Made by a program: the position numbers and the translations under genes. Source: Hylemonella sp. (GTDB taxonomy: Bacteria; Pseudomonadota; Gammaproteobacteria; Burkholderiales; Burkholderiaceae_C). Taken from it: a stretch of DNA of 51,938 bases. A model generated the notes under the pieces. The model had not been told where the DNA came from. It made no database searches and was given only the letters and a program-made list of their open reading frames with translations. The stretch spans positions 1 through 51,938 of the forward strand of contig JAUYQZ010000040.1 of assembly GCA_030695415.1 (NCBI GenBank), in the 5' to 3' direction. Below, piece after piece: positions 34,787 to 42,828 of the stretch (position 1 is its first letter; the number at the start of each line of letters is the position of its first letter).

Positions 34787-35887
34787 TCAGTCGAAGACGG
34801 GCGATTCCACGCCTAGCACCTTGTGCAGCTTGGGGCTGGTGGTCGTGTACTGCAGATGCACCTTCTTGTCCGGGAAGATGATGGGCATGGCGCCGAAGGC
34901 GGCCAGCGCGCATTCATGGAAGCCCGAGAGGATGAGCTTCTTCTTGCCGGGGTAGGTGTTGATGTCACCCACGGCAAAGATGCCGGGCATGCTGGTGGAG
35001 AACTTCTCGGTGTCCACCACGAGCTGCTTGCGCTCGATCTGCAGGCCCCACTCGGCGATCGGGCCCAGCTTCGGGCTCAGGCCGAAGAAGACCAGCAGCA
35101 CGTCCAGCGGCACCACGCGGGTGACGCCGTCGCCGCCCGTGACCTTGATGGCGCTGAGCTTGCCGTCCTTCTCGTCAAAGCCCGTCACTTGGCCGACGAT
35201 GAACTGCATCTCGTAGGCGTCGCACAGCTCGCGCATCTTCGCCACGCTGGCCGGGGCGGCCTTGAAGCCGTCTCGGCGGTGCAGCAGGATCACGCTCTCG
35301 GCCTTGTTCGGGCCTTCGTTTGTGAAATTCAGCGTCCAGTCCAGGGCGGAGTCGCCGCCGCCCACGATGATCAGGTTCTTGCCGGCAAAGTCGGCCGGGT
35401 TCCTGACGCGGTAGTGCAGCTGTGTGCCATCGAACTTGTCCAGGCCATCCACCTTGAGCGTGCGCGGCTCGAAGGCGCCCACGCCAGCGGCGATGAAGAT
35501 GGTCTTGGTCAGGAACTGCGTGCCCTTGCTGGTCTCGACAAAGAAACGGCCATCGTCCTGCTTGCGCACCACCGTGACCGTCTGGCCCAGGTGAAAGGTG
35601 GCCCCAAAGGGCGCGATCTGCTTGAGCAGCGCGTCCGTCAGTTCCTTGCCCGTGCACACAGGCACGGCCGGGATGTCGTAGATCGGCTTGTCGGGGTAGA
35701 GCTCAATGGGCTGGCCGCCGGGGTAGGCCAGCGAATCGATCACATGGGCCTTGATCTCGAGCAGGCCGAGCTCGAAGACCTGGAACAGGCCGACCGGGCC
35801 GGCGCCGATGATGACGGCATCAGTCTCGATCGGACCCTCATGGGCCTGGGCGGTCTGAATCACAGCTTGACTGGTGTTGAGTTCCAT
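34787..35887 (-). CDS. Ferredoxin-NADP+ reductase, thioredoxin-reductase-like type
   Basis: A 366-residue two-dinucleotide-domain flavoprotein. The FAD site [17 protein letters not shown] is followed by [14 protein letters not shown]. The NADPH site is [18 protein letters not shown] with [12 protein letters not shown] late FAD-binding [21 protein letters not shown] is present. The redox CxxC of thioredoxin reductases is absent, which fits TrxR-like FNR. It moves electrons between NADPH and ferredoxin. Its ATG directly abuts the fdxA stop (TAAATG), so the two are co-translated and likely partners. Beyond its stop lies a GC-rich hairpin (AAGGCCGC 34745-34752 with GCGGCCTT 34765-34772), then the TPP riboswitch region. 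Confidence 0.92.
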   Translation of the reverse strand: MELNTSQAVIQTAQAHEGPIETDAVIIGAGPVGLFQVFELGLLEIKAHVIDSLAYPGGQPIELYPDKPIYDIPAVPVCTGKELTDALLKQIAPFGATFHLGQTVTVVRKQDDGRFFVETSKGTQFLTKTIFIAAGVGAFEPRTLKVDGLDKFDGTQLHYRVRNPADFAGKNLIIVGGGDSALDWTLNFTNEGPNKAESVILLHRRDGFKAAPASVAKMRELCDAYEMQFIVGQVTGFDEKDGKLSAIKVTGGDGVTRVVPLDVLLVFFGLSPKLGPIAEWGLQIERKQLVVDTEKFSTSMPGIFAVGDINTYPGKKKLILSGFHECALAAFGAMPIIFPDKKVHLQYTTTSPKLHKVLGVESPVFD

Positions 35888-36217
35888 TTATCGAATCAGC
35901 TCTTTGAGCTTGGCGGTCTTGTCTTTCCAGTCGTCTGCGTCGGGCAGCGGGGCTTTGCGTTTGGTGATGCTCTTCCAGGTCGGAAGCTTGGCCAGATCGG
36001 CGTTGAGCTTGGTCATGTGCTGCTGGTCGGCCGGGACATCCTCTTCGGCGTAGATCGCATTGACCGGGCACTCGGGGATGCAGACGGCGCAGTCGATGCA
36101 TTCATCCGGATCGATGGTCAGGAAGTTGGGACCTTCGCGGAAGCAGTCGACGGGGCAGACATCCACACAGTCGGTGTATTTGCAGCGGATGCAGGATTCG
36201 ATGACGACGTGGGTCAT
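35888..36217 (-). CDS. fdxA: Seven-iron ferredoxin FdxA
   Basis: A 109-residue ferredoxin with the [3Fe-4S][4Fe-4S] pattern of FdxA: C9, C17 and C50 for the 3Fe cluster (C12 and C25 are extra), and C21, C40, C43 and C46 for the 4Fe cluster ([18 protein letters not shown]). The last 50 residues are the usual C-terminal extension. It donates electrons in the cytosol; the adjacent reductase is its likely NADPH-linked partner. It is 123 bp downstream of cysN on the same strand. TAAAAT near 36250 could be its own -10. Confidence 0.95.
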   Translation of the reverse strand: MTHVVIESCIRCKYTDCVDVCPVDCFREGPNFLTIDPDECIDCAVCIPECPVNAIYAEEDVPADQQHMTKLNADLAKLPTWKSITKRKAPLPDADDWKDKTAKLKELIR

Positions 36218-36340
36218 GTTGTAGTTCTTGCCAAGACTAAAAGGCTTGATTTTATTGGCTTTTGAGCCTGACGGGTATTCTCGCCCTTGCCCGGTCGAGG
36301 GTTGTTGAGATGGATCAAGCCCTTCGGACGGCCTTGGCGC

Positions 36341-37594
36341 TCAATTTACCAGTACCGCGCCCGAGGTTTTGTGGCTGGCCGTATCCACGAGAATCAGTGA
36401 ACCCAGGCCGCGCGAACGGGAGAAAGGCAGGGCCGGAATGGCCTCCTGCAGGACCAGTTCGACATGGCCGATGGCATTGGGCCCCAGCTGTGTGGCGTCC
36501 TCTTCGGCCAGGGTGTTGATGTCCAGGCGGTGCACGATGCGTTTGACCCGGGCCTTCACCCAGCGGTGCCCGTGCAAGGCCCAATAGGCCCGACCGGCCA
36601 CCAGGGGCTCGTCGTCCATCCAGGCCACGGTGGCCAGCAGCTCGCGTGTCGTCAGGTTCTGGCCCACGGCCAGCAGCCAGTCGCCGCGCGAGACATCCAC
36701 CTCGCGGTCCAGCACGATGCCGGCGCTGTGCCCGGCCACCACGCTACCGGGCTGGCGCACGTGGTTCAGCACCTGGGCCACGACGGCGGTCTGGCCGCTG
36801 GGGAAAATCTTCACGGTGTCGCCCGCCTGCACGTCTCCCGCAGCCACCCGGCCCCAAAAGACGCGGCGGCCCTGCGAGGTATCGCTGGACGAAGAGAACT
36901 TCTCCACCCATTGCACCGGGAAGGCCAGGGGCAGGGCCGTGTCGGCAGCCGTGACCGGCAGCTGTTCCAGGATGTCCAGCAGGGGCGGGCCCTGGTAGCC
37001 GCACCAGCCGGCCTGCTCAGGCGCGTCGACCACGTTCCAGCCCTGCAGGGCCGAGACCGGCACAGTGGCGCGTACATCCAGTCCGGCGCTCCGGGCAAAG
37101 GCGTGCAGGGCGGCGCTGATGTGCTTGAAGGCCAGTACAGCGTCGTCGATCGCGTCGAGCTTGTTGACGGCAAAGACGATGGAGGGCACGCGCAGCAGTT
37201 GCAGCAGCAGGCTGTGGCGGCGTGTCTGTGGCAAGAGCGTCAGGGCCGGGTCTCGCCAGTCCAGCTTGGTCGCATCGACCAGCACCACGGCAGCGTCGGC
37301 ACTCGATGCCGCCGTGACCATGTTGCGCGTGTACTGCTCATGGCCCGGCGCGTCGCCGATGATGAACTTGCGCGTTTCGGTGCTGAAGTAGCGGTAGGCC
37401 ACGTCGATGGTGATGCCCTGCTCGCGCTCGGCGCTCAGGCCGTCGGTGAGCAGGGCCAGGTCCGTCTTGCCCTGGCGCTGCACGCCGGCCAGGTGGTCCT
37501 GCAGCACGGCACGGCTGTCGACCAGCAGGCGGCCGATCAGGGTGCTCTTGCCGTCGTCAACCGAGCCGCAGGTGATGAATTTGAGGGCGTCCAT
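36341..37594 (-). CDS. cysN: Sulfate adenylyltransferase subunit 1 (GTPase)
   Basis: An EF-Tu-like GTPase of 417 residues that powers ATP sulfurylase. G1 is GSVDDGKSTLIGRLL, the switch I region has EREQGITIDVAYRYF, G3 is IGDAPGHEQYTRNM, G4 is FAVNKLDAIDD, and beta-barrel domains II and III follow (WGRVAAGDVQAGDTVKIFPS). There is no fused CysC kinase domain. With CysD it makes APS from sulfate and ATP. Its ATG overlaps the cysD stop by one base (TGATG). It is the last gene of cysI-DUF934-cysH-cysD-cysN. Confidence 0.97.
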   Translation of the reverse strand: MDALKFITCGSVDDGKSTLIGRLLVDSRAVLQDHLAGVQRQGKTDLALLTDGLSAEREQGITIDVAYRYFSTETRKFIIGDAPGHEQYTRNMVTAASSADAAVVLVDATKLDWRDPALTLLPQTRRHSLLLQLLRVPSIVFAVNKLDAIDDAVLAFKHISAALHAFARSAGLDVRATVPVSALQGWNVVDAPEQAGWCGYQGPPLLDILEQLPVTAADTALPLAFPVQWVEKFSSSSDTSQGRRVFWGRVAAGDVQAGDTVKIFPSGQTAVVAQVLNHVRQPGSVVAGHSAGIVLDREVDVSRGDWLLAVGQNLTTRELLATVAWMDDEPLVAGRAYWALHGHRWVKARVKRIVHRLDINTLAEEDATQLGPNAIGHVELVLQEAIPALPFSRSRGLGSLILVDTASHKTSGAVLVN

Positions 37595-38559
37595 CAGAAA
37601 TAGCCATCCTTCTTACGTTTCTCCATGGACGCATCAGACGTCTGGTCATCCATGCGCGTGGCACCACGCTCGCTGACCTCGGCGGCCAGGGTCTCGATCA
37701 CGATCTCGCTGGCGCTGGCGGCCAGGCTGGCCACGGGGCAGGTGCAGGTGATGTCGCCCACGGTGCGGAAGCGCACGTCGCGCACCACGACCTGCTCGCC
37801 CTCGCGCGGCGGCGTGAGTTCGGTCACGGGCGCCAGCATGCCGCGGCGGTCCACCACCTGGCGCTTGTGCGTGTAGTAGATCGAGGGCAGGGCGATGTGC
37901 TCGCGCTCGATGTACTGCCAGACGTCCAGCTCGGTCCAGTTGCTGATGGGGAACACGCGGAAATGTTCGCCCGGGGCCAGGCGGGTGTTGAACAGGGTCC
38001 AGAGCTCGGGACGCTGGGCCTTTGGCTGCCATTGGCCGAAGCTGTCGCGGTGCGAGAAGATGCGCTCCTTGGCGCGGGCTTTTTCCTCGTCGCGGCGGGC
38101 ACCGCCGATCAGCGCGTCGAAGCGGAATTCCTCGATGGCCTCTAGCAGCGTGACCGACTGGTGCACGTTGCGGCTCTCGCCCGGGTGGGCCAGGCGCACA
38201 GTGCCGCGTTGCATGGAGTCCTCCACGCTGCGCACGATGAGCTCCGCACCCAGTTCGGCCGCGCGCTGGTCACGGAAGGCCGTGACCTCGGGAAAGTTGT
38301 GACCCGTGTCGATCATCAGCAGGGGATAGGGAACTCGGCCGATACCGGAGGGGCCTTCCTTGCCCCCGAAGGCCTTCTCGGCGCACTTGAGCATCACCAG
38401 CGAATCCTTGCCGCCGGAGAACAGCAGGGCCGGACGCTCGAAGGTGGCTGCCACCTCGCGCAGGATGAAGATGGTCTCTTCCTCAAGAGCGTCGAGGTGG
38501 GCGTTGCTCAGGTGATGCTCGGTATGGGTGAGCAATTCCTGTTCTGTACGTGCATTCAT
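37594..38559 (-). CDS. cysD: Sulfate adenylyltransferase subunit 2
   Basis: A 321-residue N-type ATP pyrophosphatase. The PP-loop is ALLFSGGKDSLVMLKCAEKA, followed by PLLMIDTGHNFPEV, IGGARRDEEKARAKERIFS and FPISNWTELDVWQYI. It catalyses APS formation with CysN. I use ATG 38559: AGGGAG lies just upstream and the ATG forms an ATGA overlap with the cysH stop. The longer open frame adds only part of cysH in another frame. The C-terminal tail MDDQTSDASMEKRKKDGYF is typical of CysD. Confidence 0.97.
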   Translation of the reverse strand: MNARTEQELLTHTEHHLSNAHLDALEEETIFILREVAATFERPALLFSGGKDSLVMLKCAEKAFGGKEGPSGIGRVPYPLLMIDTGHNFPEVTAFRDQRAAELGAELIVRSVEDSMQRGTVRLAHPGESRNVHQSVTLLEAIEEFRFDALIGGARRDEEKARAKERIFSHRDSFGQWQPKAQRPELWTLFNTRLAPGEHFRVFPISNWTELDVWQYIEREHIALPSIYYTHKRQVVDRRGMLAPVTELTPPREGEQVVVRDVRFRTVGDITCTCPVASLAASASEIVIETLAAEVSERGATRMDDQTSDASMEKRKKDGYF

Positions 38560-39473
38560 GCGGTTTCTCCCTGTTTCGTCGTGTCGTTCGTCACGTGCAG
38601 GCCGCATTCCTTGGCCTTTTCCTTTTGGCTACGGCCGGGCTCTGGCGAGCCCTTAACTTCAGCTGTGCTGAAGTTAGCCTGCGCCGAAACGAAAGCGCCA
38701 TGCGTGTCGCTTTGCGACACAGCCACTTCGTGGCCGGAATGCGGTTCGACATGCAAACCGCATTCCTTGGCGCTTTCGTTTTCCCACCACCAGCGCCCGG
38801 CGCGGAAGTCTTCACCGAGCGAGATGGCGCGGGTGCAGGGCTCGCAGCCGATGCTGGGGTAGAACTGGTCGTGCAGGGTGTTGTAGGCCACGTCGTTGAC
38901 CTGGATGTAGTGCCAGACCTCACCCCAGGTCCACTCGGCCAGGGGATTGAACTTCAGGCGGTGTGCGTTGCTGTCGTCGATGAAGGGCACGTCGGCGCGC
39001 GCGCCGGACTGTTCGCGGCGCAGGCCGGTGACCCAGGCGCGTTTGTCGGCCAGGGCGCGCTCCAGCGGCTCCATCTTGCGGACCTGGCAGCAGGCCTTGC
39101 GCAGCCCGATGCTCTTGTACATGGCGTCCTTGCCTTCGCGCTGCACGAAAGCCACCACGGCTTCGGTCTGCGGCTGGAAGATTTCCACCGGCGCACGCGA
39201 TGTGGCTTTGAGCTGGTGCATCAGTTCCAGGGTCGGGGTGTGCATGCGGCCGGTGTCGAGCACAAAGATGCCGATGTTGAGTTGCAGACTGTTGATCAGG
39301 TGGGCCAGCACCATGTCTTCGGCCCCCAGACTGCAGGCCAGGCTGACCAGGGAGGGGCCGCCGGGCATGACGGGCGCGTAGTCGCGCGCCGCCTGCTGCA
39401 GCAGCTCCTGCGTGCGGGCCAGCTTGGCGGGGTAGTCGCTGCTGGCGCGGGCGTTGAGTTCGGTGGCTTTCAT
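38556..39473 (-). CDS. cysH: Assimilatory APS reductase with duplicated catalytic tail
   Basis: A 305-residue CysH; usual length is about 240-260. The PP-loop-like motif SLACSLGAED is at 45-53. The CC pair (128-129) and CxxC (210, 213) bind a [4Fe-4S] cluster, so it should reduce APS rather than PAPS, which agrees with the lack of cysC here. The catalytic C-terminal motif KECGLHV with its nucleophilic Cys occurs twice, at C238 and again at C290, separated by about 45 residues of low-complexity, unconserved sequence. The DNA of that insert is a nested set of palindromes (38637-38781). Either Cys could reach the active site; the second is closer to the chain end, as in normal CysH. It overlaps cysD by 4 bp. 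Confidence 0.94.
   Translation of the reverse strand: MKATELNARASSDYPAKLARTQELLQQAARDYAPVMPGGPSLVSLACSLGAEDMVLAHLINSLQLNIGIFVLDTGRMHTPTLELMHQLKATSRAPVEIFQPQTEAVVAFVQREGKDAMYKSIGLRKACCQVRKMEPLERALADKRAWVTGLRREQSGARADVPFIDDSNAHRLKFNPLAEWTWGEVWHYIQVNDVAYNTLHDQFYPSIGCEPCTRAISLGEDFRAGRWWWENESAKECGLHVEPHSGHEVAVSQSDTHGAFVSAQANFSTAEVKGSPEPGRSQKEKAKECGLHVTNDTTKQGETA
38637..38781 (-). repeat. Nested palindromic insert inside the 3' end of cysH
   Basis: Perfect stems stack one after another: 38637-38642/38647-38652 (6 bp), 38654-38663/38667-38676 (10 bp), 38704-38710/38714-38720 (7 bp), 38722-38726/38730-38734 (5 bp) and 38736-38746/38756-38766 (11 bp). An outer 14-bp stem, 38687-38700 with 38768-38781, encloses the last three, giving a cloverleaf-like fold of 95 nt. 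The frame stays open through it. The sequence around the flanking ECGLHV codons (GCATTCCTTGGC on the plus strand) is duplicated at 38603-38614 and 38760-38771. This looks like an in-frame inverted duplication or inserted palindromic element. Confidence 0.85.
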
Positions 39474-39486
39474 CGCTGCTTTCGGA

Positions 39487-39867
39487 TCAGGCGGCTTGCA
39501 CGAAGCGCGGGCGCGACGACACAGCGTCGCCCTGGTAATAGGTCTTGAAACGCGCCAGCTGGCGCTGCGCCACGGCCAGGTCCTGGTCGGCACGCAGCAC
39601 GGCCACGTCGAAGCCGTTGCGCGCAAGCAGCGGCAATTGGTCCACCAGCACGTCGCCCGTGGCGCGAATCTCGCCCCGATAACCCAGGCGGCGGCGCAAG
39701 AGGAAGGCCTGGCTGTGCGCGCGGCCGTCGGTGAAGCTGGGGAAATGCAGGTCGATGCGGTCCACCGCGGCAAGTTCCAGCTCGCGCGGGTCGGCGTCGT
39801 TGGCCAGCTCCAGCACGTGCAGGCCTTCGGGGCGCGAGATGTGTTGATGGGACGTCAGCAGTTTCAT
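39487..39867 (-). CDS. DUF934 protein of the sulfite-reduction operon
   Basis: A 126-residue cytosolic protein of the DUF934 family. Key segments are DRIDLHFPSFTDGRAHSQAF, LLRRRLGYRGEIRATGDVLVDQL and the NGFDVAVLR strand. The family is almost always encoded next to siroheme sulfite/nitrite reductases. It is described as an uncharacterised protein of the sulfite-reduction system, perhaps an accessory or electron-transfer partner of CysI. No cofactor motif (no Cys cluster, no flavin fold) is visible. It lies 11 bp after cysI and 13 bp before cysH, so it is co-transcribed. Confidence 0.92.
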   Translation of the reverse strand: MKLLTSHQHISRPEGLHVLELANDADPRELELAAVDRIDLHFPSFTDGRAHSQAFLLRRRLGYRGEIRATGDVLVDQLPLLARNGFDVAVLRADQDLAVAQRQLARFKTYYQGDAVSSRPRFVQAA

Positions 39868-39878
39868 CGGGCTTCCTG

Positions 39879-41699
39879 TCAGGCGGTCGTCGTCTCGGGG
39901 GCCGGCAGCACGTGGCGTGCCAGGTTGGCGGCGGTCTTGAAAGGCTCCAGGCCGATGCGGCGCAGGGTGTCAATGAAGAGCTCTCTGCCCTGGCGTTCGC
40001 TGCGATAGACCTCCAGCAGGGCCTCGATCACCTCGGGCACTTCGTGGGCCGAGAAGGACGGGCCAATGACCTTGCCCGGCACCGGCGCGCCCGACAGCAG
40101 CTTGCCGTCGGAGCCACCCACCGTGACCTGGTACCACTCGCGTCCGTCCTTGTCCACGCCCAGGATGCCGATGTGGCCGCTGTGGTGATGGCCGCAGGAG
40201 TTGATGCAGCCGCTGATGTGCAGGTCGATCTCGCCCAGGTCGTGCAGCTCGTCCAGGTCCTGGTAACGCGCCGTGATGGCCTCAGCCAGAGGTAGCGAGC
40301 GGGCATTGGCCAGGTCGCAGAAATCGCCGCCGGGGCAGGCGATCATGTCGGTCAGCAGGCCGATATTCGGTTTGGCCAGGCCCAGGTGGCGCGCTTCGCG
40401 CCAGAGCTCGGCGAGCTGGTCGCAGCGCACCCGGGGCAGCAGCAGGTTCTGCTGGTGCGTCACGCGCACTTCACCGCCGCTGTAGCGCTCGGCCAGTTCG
40501 GCCACGGCGTCGAGTTGCGCCGCCCTGGCGTCACCCGGGGCCTGGCCCAGGCGCTTGAAGGACAGGGTGACGGCGCGCAGGTCCGGGTTCTGGTGCACGC
40601 TGACGTTGCGCTGCAGCCAGCGGCCGAACTCGATATCGTTCTCGGCTGCGGCCTTGAGGATCTGGAATACCTTGGCGTCGGTCGTCTTGCGGTCGCCGCT
40701 CAGCGTGGGCGGCGCGAAGTTCGCGCTGATGCGCTCGAACTCTGCGGCGGTGATGGTGTGCGGGGCGCCGTCATGCTCCACGATCTGGCGGTATTCCTCT
40801 TCCACCTCTTGATGAAAGCGTTGGCCTTCGGCCTTCACCAGGATCTTGATGCGGGCCTTGTACTTGTTGTCGCGCCGGCCCCAGCGGTTGTAGACCCGCA
40901 CCACGGCCTCGACGTAGTTGAGGATCTGGTCGCAGGGCAGGAACTCGCGGATGGTGGTGGCGATGACCGGGGTGCGGCCCATGCCGCCACCCACCAGCAC
41001 CTTGAAGCCCAGCGTTCCTTCGGTATCGCGCAGCAGCTGCAGGCCCACGTCGTGCCAGGCAATGGCGGCGCGATCTTCACGCGCGCCGGTGATGGCGATC
41101 TTGAACTTGCGGGGGAGGTGCGCGAACTCGGGGTGCAGCGTGCTCCACTGGCGCAGGATCTCGGCGAAGGGGCGCGGGTCGGCCACCTCGTCCACGGCAA
41201 TGCCGGCCAGCGCGTCGCTGGTGATGTTGCGGATGCAGTTGCCGCTGGTCTGGATGCCGTGCATGCCCACCGAGGCCAGCAGGTCCATGACGTCGGCGCT
41301 CCGGTCCATGGAAATCCAGTTGAACTGCACGTTCTGGCGCGTCGTGAAGTGCGCGTAGCCGGTGGTCAGCCGGCTGCCGATGGCCTTGCCGTCGCGCAGC
41401 TGGATGTCGCCCAGCTTGTTCTGCGCTGCCACGGCACCCTGGAACACTTCCTTGCCGGGCTGGTCGTACTCGCGGGCAATCATGGCCAGCACACGCAGCT
41501 GGGCGCTGGAGAGTTCGCCGTAGGGCACGGCCACGCGCAGCATGGGCGCATGGCGCTGCACGTACCAGCCGTTCTGCAGGCGAAGTGGGCGGAATTCCTC
41601 CTCGCTGAGCTGGCCGTTCAGGCGGCGCGTGAGCTGGTCGCGGTACTGCTCGGCGCGCAGGCGCACGAACTGTCGGTCGAAGTCGGTGTATTGGTACAT
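39879..41699 (-). CDS. cysI: Siroheme sulfite/nitrite reductase hemoprotein
   Basis: A 606-residue enzyme with the duplicated ferredoxin-sulfite reductase fold. The first half has TTRQNVQFNWI and SGNCIRNITSDALAGI. The second half has the [4Fe-4S]-siroheme ligands in IACPGGDFCDLANARSLPLA (C-x5-C) and ISGCINSCGHHHSGHIG (C-x3-C). It reduces sulfite to sulfide with six electrons. There is no cysJ flavoprotein gene nearby, so electrons may come from ferredoxin (FdxA/FNR lie downstream on the same strand). Start ATG 41699 (MYQYTDFDRQF) is the conserved N-terminus; the open frame extends upstream only as a shadow of the nucleoside hydrolase gene. It is the first gene of the operon. Confidence 0.95.
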   Translation of the reverse strand: MYQYTDFDRQFVRLRAEQYRDQLTRRLNGQLSEEEFRPLRLQNGWYVQRHAPMLRVAVPYGELSSAQLRVLAMIAREYDQPGKEVFQGAVAAQNKLGDIQLRDGKAIGSRLTTGYAHFTTRQNVQFNWISMDRSADVMDLLASVGMHGIQTSGNCIRNITSDALAGIAVDEVADPRPFAEILRQWSTLHPEFAHLPRKFKIAITGAREDRAAIAWHDVGLQLLRDTEGTLGFKVLVGGGMGRTPVIATTIREFLPCDQILNYVEAVVRVYNRWGRRDNKYKARIKILVKAEGQRFHQEVEEEYRQIVEHDGAPHTITAAEFERISANFAPPTLSGDRKTTDAKVFQILKAAAENDIEFGRWLQRNVSVHQNPDLRAVTLSFKRLGQAPGDARAAQLDAVAELAERYSGGEVRVTHQQNLLLPRVRCDQLAELWREARHLGLAKPNIGLLTDMIACPGGDFCDLANARSLPLAEAITARYQDLDELHDLGEIDLHISGCINSCGHHHSGHIGILGVDKDGREWYQVTVGGSDGKLLSGAPVPGKVIGPSFSAHEVPEVIEALLEVYRSERQGRELFIDTLRRIGLEPFKTAANLARHVLPAPETTTA

Positions 41700-41734
41700 G
41701 GGCCGCGACTTTAGGGGCGAGCCCATCGATTCCA

Positions 41735-41777
41735 AACGACTTTTTTCTTGGATCCCTATAAGTATTGGTAATAAGGC
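41735..41777 (-). promoter_or_regulatory. AT-rich promoter/operator region of the cysI operon
   Basis: A 40-bp AT-rich island in otherwise GC-rich DNA lies 36-78 bp before cysI. On the plus strand it contains ATAAGTATTGGTAATAAGG (41758-41776), with T-N11-A type half-sites of the kind bound by LysR regulators such as CysB. Part of it (TAAGTA followed by AATAAG) resembles motifs in front of both sulfate-binding protein genes. Binding is inferred from resemblance only. Confidence 0.45.
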
Positions 41778-41814
41778 CGTGCGCAGGCCCTTCGGAATCC
41801 CCGGGGGCCGCGTC

Positions 41815-42804
41815 TCAGCCGGTAGCGGACGGCAGCCCCTTGGCCAGCAAGCTGCGTTCCACCAGGGCCAGGCAGGCCGCGGCGTCCACCGCCAGGGCGG
41901 CCTGGATTTTGGGAATCCGGGTCTCCCAGCCGGGCTGGGGATAGGGGACGTGCTCGCGCCGGTCCATGATGCTCTGGCCTTCGGCCAAGCCGTCCGGCAC
42001 CACGCGCACGCGGCCGGATTCGGTCTTGAACAGGTCCGGCTGCAGCAGCCAGGCCAGGCCCAGCAGGCCCGGGGCCGGGCAGGCCGGCACGGTTCCGTGC
42101 GCCAGCCGGGCCTGGTAGCCGGCGTGCTGGCGGGTCGCATGGAGCAGGGTCTCGGTGGCAGGGTTCGGCCGCTGGGCGGCGAGTCTTTCGATCAGCGCCA
42201 GCGGCAGGGGCGCGGCCTGTGTCACGTCCAGGCCCAGCATCGTCAGCTTGAAACCAGCGGTCAGCACCAGGTCGGCCGCATGCGGGTCGTGCCAGAAATT
42301 GGCTTCCGCCACCGGCGACACGTCACCCGGCGCCGCCACGCTGCCGCCGGCCACCACCACCTGGGCCAGCAGCTCGGGCAGCTGCGGCTCCAGGCGCAGG
42401 GCCTGGGCCACATTGCCCAGCGGGCCGGCGCAGACCAGGCTCAACTGGCCCGGGTAGGCCTGGGCCAGTTCCACGATGCAGCGCGCGGCCGAGCGTTCGT
42501 CGGGGCCATGCGCTTCGGTCGGGCGCCGCGGCAGGTCACCCAGGCCGTCGGCACCAGAAGCCTCGGGGTCGTGCCACCAGGTCGGCTTGCGCGTGGGCGT
42601 GGCCACGCCGCTGCAGACCGGCAGATCGGTGCGCCCGGCCAGGGTGCACAGCAGCAGGGCATTGCGCGTGGCCTGGGCCACGGTGAGGTGGCCAAAGGTG
42701 GTGGTGACGGCCAGCAGGTCCAGGTCGGGTTGGGAGAGCGCGAAGTACAGCGCCAGCGCGTCGTCGGCGCCGGGGTCGCAGTCGATGATGATCTTGTGGC
42801 CCAT
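41815..42804 (-). CDS. Inosine-uridine preferring nucleoside hydrolase
   Basis: A 329-residue nucleoside hydrolase. The calcium-binding N-terminal motif IIIDCDPGADDALAL (DxDPGxDD) is intact. VVAGGSVAAPGDVSPVAEAN FWHDPHAADLVL fits the conserved block with the catalytic Asn/Asp region. It cleaves the N-glycosidic bond of ribonucleosides. I take ATG 42804, right before the motif; a TTG at 42825 is in frame. It follows mnmC (24 bp) and lies in the yggX-mnmC-nucleoside hydrolase run. The substrate range cannot be read from sequence. The usual active-site His near residue 240 is not obvious here (LLHATRQHAGYQ is the nearest). Confidence 0.9.
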   Translation of the reverse strand: MGHKIIIDCDPGADDALALYFALSQPDLDLLAVTTTFGHLTVAQATRNALLLCTLAGRTDLPVCSGVATPTRKPTWWHDPEASGADGLGDLPRRPTEAHGPDERSAARCIVELAQAYPGQLSLVCAGPLGNVAQALRLEPQLPELLAQVVVAGGSVAAPGDVSPVAEANFWHDPHAADLVLTAGFKLTMLGLDVTQAAPLPLALIERLAAQRPNPATETLLHATRQHAGYQARLAHGTVPACPAPGLLGLAWLLQPDLFKTESGRVRVVPDGLAEGQSIMDRREHVPYPQPGWETRIPKIQAALAVDAAACLALVERSLLAKGLPSATG

Positions 42805-42828
42805 GGTGGGCGCATTGTCGGCCAAAGC

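Noticed and set aside
34787..35887. Thioredoxin reductase (trxB)
   Set aside because: The redox-active CxxC of TrxB is missing and the gene abuts a ferredoxin gene, so a TrxR-like ferredoxin-NADP reductase fits better.
38637..38781. CRISPR-like or tRNA-like array
   Set aside because: The repeats are inverted, not direct; there are no spacers of constant length, no cas genes, and no tRNA D- or T-loop consensus in the cloverleaf.
41700..42140. Upstream in-frame extension of cysI by about 147 codons
   Set aside because: The extension is Arg/Pro/Ala-rich shadow of the nucleoside hydrolase gene. The conserved CysI N-terminus starts at 41699.
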